From: Bacteroidota bacterium
GTDB lineage: Bacteria; Bacteroidota; Bacteroidia; Bacteroidales; VadinHA17
Direction: 5' to 3'
NCBI GenBank assembly: GCA_030628785.1
Contig: DAOVQI010000138.1
Location: 1-7,979 of the forward strand
DNA length: 7,979 nucleotides
Position 1 is the stretch's first letter. Each line of letters begins with the position of its first letter. Both the position numbers and the translations under genes were made by a program. This document shows, in pieces, positions 6,784 to 7,979 of this stretch. The notes beneath the pieces were generated by a model that saw nothing but the letters and a program-made list of their open reading frames with translations, did no database searches and had not been told where the DNA came from.

Positions 6784-6797
6784 TGAACATATGTTCA
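6784..6797. promoter_or_regulatory. 14-bp palindrome resembling an ArsR/SmtB operator
   Basis: TGAACATATGTTCA is a perfect palindrome. Its TGAA-N6-TTCA core has the layout reported for operators of ArsR/SmtB-family metal sensors. It lies about 270 bp upstream of the zinc-ribbon gene and just after the gene remnant. No ArsR-type gene is in the window, so the binding protein, if any, would be encoded elsewhere. Confidence 0.35.
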
Positions 6798-6829
6798 TTA
6801 TCTTTATGTCATAAAATTAAAGACTATAG

Positions 6830-7069
6830 ATATGGCCAGGCAGGAAAAAGATTGAAGGCGGGAATATACATTTTAGAAATAATATTATTCTCTTTACAGA
6901 TGCTTGGTATATGTTTAAAACGAATATTGAGATTTCATTTGCCTAATGTCCGGAAATTAAATCCACAAACTTGCTTAACCTTTCAGGTGCACTTGGACAT
7001 GGCGGATGTTGTAGTATTAATAATAAAAAAAAAGTTAAAAATTTAAAATTAAGGAGGAAATTAAAATGA
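6830..7069 (+). pseudogene. Possible degraded gene with internal stop, upstream of zinc-ribbon gene
   Basis: One reading frame is open from 6830 to a TAA at 6944-6946, with natural-looking content such as NIILFTDAWYMFKTN, then open again to a TGA at 7067-7069. The second part includes LLNLSGALGHGGCC and then a Lys-rich stretch that may just be AT-rich leader. The final TGA overlaps the next gene's ATG as ATGA, a typical operon junction. No good start codon is present. This may be a decayed gene with a nonsense codon; I do not recognise it. Chance cannot be excluded in such AT-rich DNA. Confidence 0.22.
7051..7057 (+). promoter_or_regulatory. Strong Shine-Dalgarno of the zinc-ribbon gene
   Basis: AAGGAGG lies 8 nt before the ATG at 7066. 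Such a site is unusual beside the SOS-type genes of this window, none of which has one, and it supports this start. Confidence 0.8.
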
Positions 7070-7293
7070 ATAACTCAGGAAAAAATTTAGGTCTCGGAAG
7101 CGGCAGAGGTTTAGGCCGTGGTGGCGGACGTGGACGAAATAAGGGTGGCGGTTTTGGAATAGGCGGCTTTTGTATTTGTGCAAAATGTGGCGAAAAAGTT
7201 CCACACCAACAAGGTGTTAAATGTACCACATTAAAATGCCCTAAATGCGGTACTACAATGATAAGAGAAGAATTGCTTAAAAACAAGGGATAA
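7066..7293 (+). CDS. Small Gly/Arg-rich zinc-ribbon protein
   Basis: This 75-residue protein has two parts. Residues 5-34 are a low-complexity Gly/Arg segment (GRGLGRGGGRGR and similar), likely flexible and nucleic-acid- or anion-binding by charge. Residues 35-62 form a treble-Cys plus CxxC ribbon: Cys36, Cys38, Cys41, then Cys53, Cys58 and Cys61 in CTTLKCPKCG. Four of the six cysteines could bind Zn or Fe in a rubredoxin-like knuckle pair. Small ribbons with the pattern CICxKCGxKxPHxxGxxC are, to my knowledge, often encoded beside NifX/NafY-type FeMo-cofactor-binding proteins, and one such gene starts at 7839. The strong Shine-Dalgarno fixes the start. No signal peptide or membrane segment is seen. 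The precise role is unknown; metal or cofactor handling is inferred from context only. Confidence 0.8.
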   Translation: MNNSGKNLGLGSGRGLGRGGGRGRNKGGGFGIGGFCICAKCGEKVPHQQGVKCTTLKCPKCGTTMIREELLKNKG

Positions 7294-7352
7294 CACTTTT
7301 ATGTATTGTCACTATTTTGATTTGTACAATCTAACATTTTAATTAAAAACAT

Positions 7353-7357
7353 GGAGG
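7353..7357 (+). promoter_or_regulatory. Shine-Dalgarno that decides the cupin start
   Basis: GGAGG lies 8 nt before the ATG at 7366, the same spacing as for the preceding gene. An in-frame ATG at 7351 overlaps this site and has no ribosome-binding sequence of its own, so 7366 is preferred. Confidence 0.75.
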
Positions 7358-7365
7358 AATGCATT

Positions 7366-7692
7366 ATGAAAAATATAATAAATCTGTTCGATGAATTGAA
7401 TTGGGAAAAAGCGGATAATTATCCTGATGGTACACTAAAGAAAACCCTCAGAGATGAAAATAGTGCCAAGACAATCTTGCTAAAATTGCCGAAAGGATTT
7501 AAAATGGACTCTCATTCTCATGTTACAACGGAACAACACTTAGTGCTCAAAGGCGCGTATGCCAGTGAGGAAGTAACTTATCCTTCAGGCTCTTACCGGA
7601 TTATTTCCGCTCATGAAAATCATGGCCCCTTTGAATCAAAAAATGGTGCGCTGATTCTGGTTATCTGGGATCCTTATAAGCCTGCCGAATAG
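7366..7692 (+). CDS. Small single-domain cupin protein
   Basis: This 108-residue cytosolic-looking protein is the size of a single cupin barrel. Cupin motif 1, G-x5-HxH-x3-E-x6-G, fits exactly from Gly44 to Gly63, giving metal ligands His50, His52 and Glu56. Motif 2 is represented by residues around 73-88, where His86 (or His83) would be the fourth ligand. Such proteins bind Fe, Mn, Ni or Zn and may be enzymes or sensors; the substrate cannot be told from sequence. It lies 72 bp after the zinc-ribbon gene and shares its Shine-Dalgarno style, so the two are probably co-transcribed, with the FeMo-cofactor-domain gene following. The start at 7366 is chosen over the in-frame ATG at 7351. After its TAG the same frame stays open for 40 codons (see next feature), but the natural end DPYKPAE argues that the cupin itself is complete. 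Confidence 0.85.
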   Translation: MKNIINLFDELNWEKADNYPDGTLKKTLRDENSAKTILLKLPKGFKMDSHSHVTTEQHLVLKGAYASEEVTYPSGSYRIISAHENHGPFESKNGALILVIWDPYKPAE

Positions 7693-7815
7693 CTATTATA
7701 CCCTGCTTTCTTAGGACAAAACGGTTATGAATGCATTCGTATAAAAAGAGAAACTTTTGATCTGATCTTTATTAAGGATAAAAGCGGTAGTATTTTTGAA
7801 ATAAAAGAGATATAA
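7693..7815 (+). pseudogene. Coding-like remnant in frame after the cupin stop
   Basis: Directly after the cupin TAG the same frame is open for 40 codons to TAA at 7813-7815, with protein-like content such as ECIRIKRETFDLIFIKD and SGSIFEIKEI. No start codon or ribosome-binding site serves it. It may be the 3' tail of a lost gene, or an extension read only if the TAG is suppressed. I do not recognise the sequence. Confidence 0.25.
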
Positions 7816-7838
7816 ATTTTAATAAAAAAAATAAAAAA

Positions 7839-7979
7839 ATGAATTTACGATTTGCATTCGCCGTAAACAATAACGGGAACTTTGAAAAAAAGCACTTTGG
7901 ATTTGCGGATAAATATCTTATTTATGAGCAGATTTCCGATAAAATCGTGTTATCAGGTGAAGAAACAAATAAGTTTAAG
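7839..7979 (+). CDS. NifX/NafY-like dinitrogenase FeMo-cofactor-binding domain protein (5' part)
   Basis: Forty-seven codons are visible before the window ends. The start LRFAFAVNNNGNFEKKHFG and the following DKYLIYE match the pattern of the Nitro_FeMo-Co (MTH1175-like) family, in which an AFAVxxxGxF strand-loop is followed by HFG and a YxIYE strand. Relatives include NifX, NafY and the C-terminal part of NifB, which bind iron-molybdenum cofactor or precursors; many stand-alone members occur in anaerobes without nitrogenase and have no known role. The A-rich leader has no Shine-Dalgarno, unlike the two genes before it. The small zinc-ribbon gene upstream supports the assignment. No nif gene is visible in the window, so nitrogen fixation cannot be inferred. 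Confidence 0.8.
   Translation, partial: MNLRFAFAVNNNGNFEKKHFGFADKYLIYEQISDKIVLSGEETNKFK

Noticed and set aside
6783..7046. 87-residue plus-strand frame starting with TTG
   Set aside because: It starts inside the 14-bp palindrome, has no ribosome-binding site, ends in translated AT-rich leader, and looks less protein-like than the neighbouring frame.
7035..7286. Minus-strand Pro/Arg-rich frame
   Set aside because: It is the antisense of the Gly/Arg codons of the zinc-ribbon gene, whose Cys motifs and Shine-Dalgarno are convincing.
7351..7365. ATG at 7351 as cupin start
   Set aside because: It overlaps the GGAGG that serves the ATG at 7366 and has no site of its own.
7839..7979. Inferring nitrogen fixation from the FeMo-cofactor-domain protein
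   Set aside because: Stand-alone members of this family are common in organisms without nitrogenase, and no nifHDK-type gene is visible.

Overview
The window looks like chromosomal DNA of a Bacteroidota bacterium, probably an environmental Bacteroidales- or Marinilabiliales-like lineage. This is inferred from three things: the gene trio (XRE/S24 regulator, Y-family polymerase and a ~980-residue DnaE) that I recognise as common in that phylum, A-rich leaders without Shine-Dalgarno sequences on those genes, and spacers full of short palindromic and tandem repeats. No rRNA, tRNA, complete insertion sequence or CRISPR array was seen.

Left and centre (about 226-6117) hold a damage-tolerance (SOS-like) mutagenesis module. 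A LexA-like HTH/S24 self-cleaving regulator lies on the minus strand (240-1037). Divergent from it are dinB (1447-2733) and an error-prone type DnaE (3143-6085). The regulator has the Ala-Gly cleavage dipeptide and the Ser/Lys pair. DinB keeps its catalytic acids and a clamp-binding motif. DnaE keeps its three catalytic aspartates, but its PHP domain looks decayed and the tau-binding tail is absent. Two copies of TGATTA-N5-TAATCA sit next to the regulator start and are the best operator candidates. The expected logic is that the regulator represses itself, and possibly the polymerases, until damage triggers self-cleavage; the two polymerases then copy past lesions together. No ImuA or separate LexA gene is in the window.

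The spacers of this module are unusually structured. The regulator-dinB gap has an 8-bp tandem repeat and a composite palindromic repeat. The 409-bp dinB-dnaE gap is dominated by an 11-bp-period tandem array interrupted by a cloverleaf-like inverted repeat. A second, same-orientation copy of the composite repeat lies after dnaE, so dinB-dnaE is bracketed by direct repeats. GGCTRA repeats lie at both outer gene ends in inverted orientation.

The right part (about 6500-7979) is different: AT-rich, with two genes carrying strong Shine-Dalgarno sequences. It begins with two strong hairpins, then coding-like fragments without start codons and a 14-bp palindrome resembling an ArsR/SmtB operator. Next come a 75-residue Gly/Arg-rich zinc-ribbon protein (7066-7293), a 108-residue cupin (7366-7692), another coding-like fragment, and the 5' end of a NifX/NafY-like FeMo-cofactor-binding domain protein (from 7839, cut by the window end). 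This second cluster looks like metal or metallocofactor handling, possibly acquired horizontally, but its function is not established.
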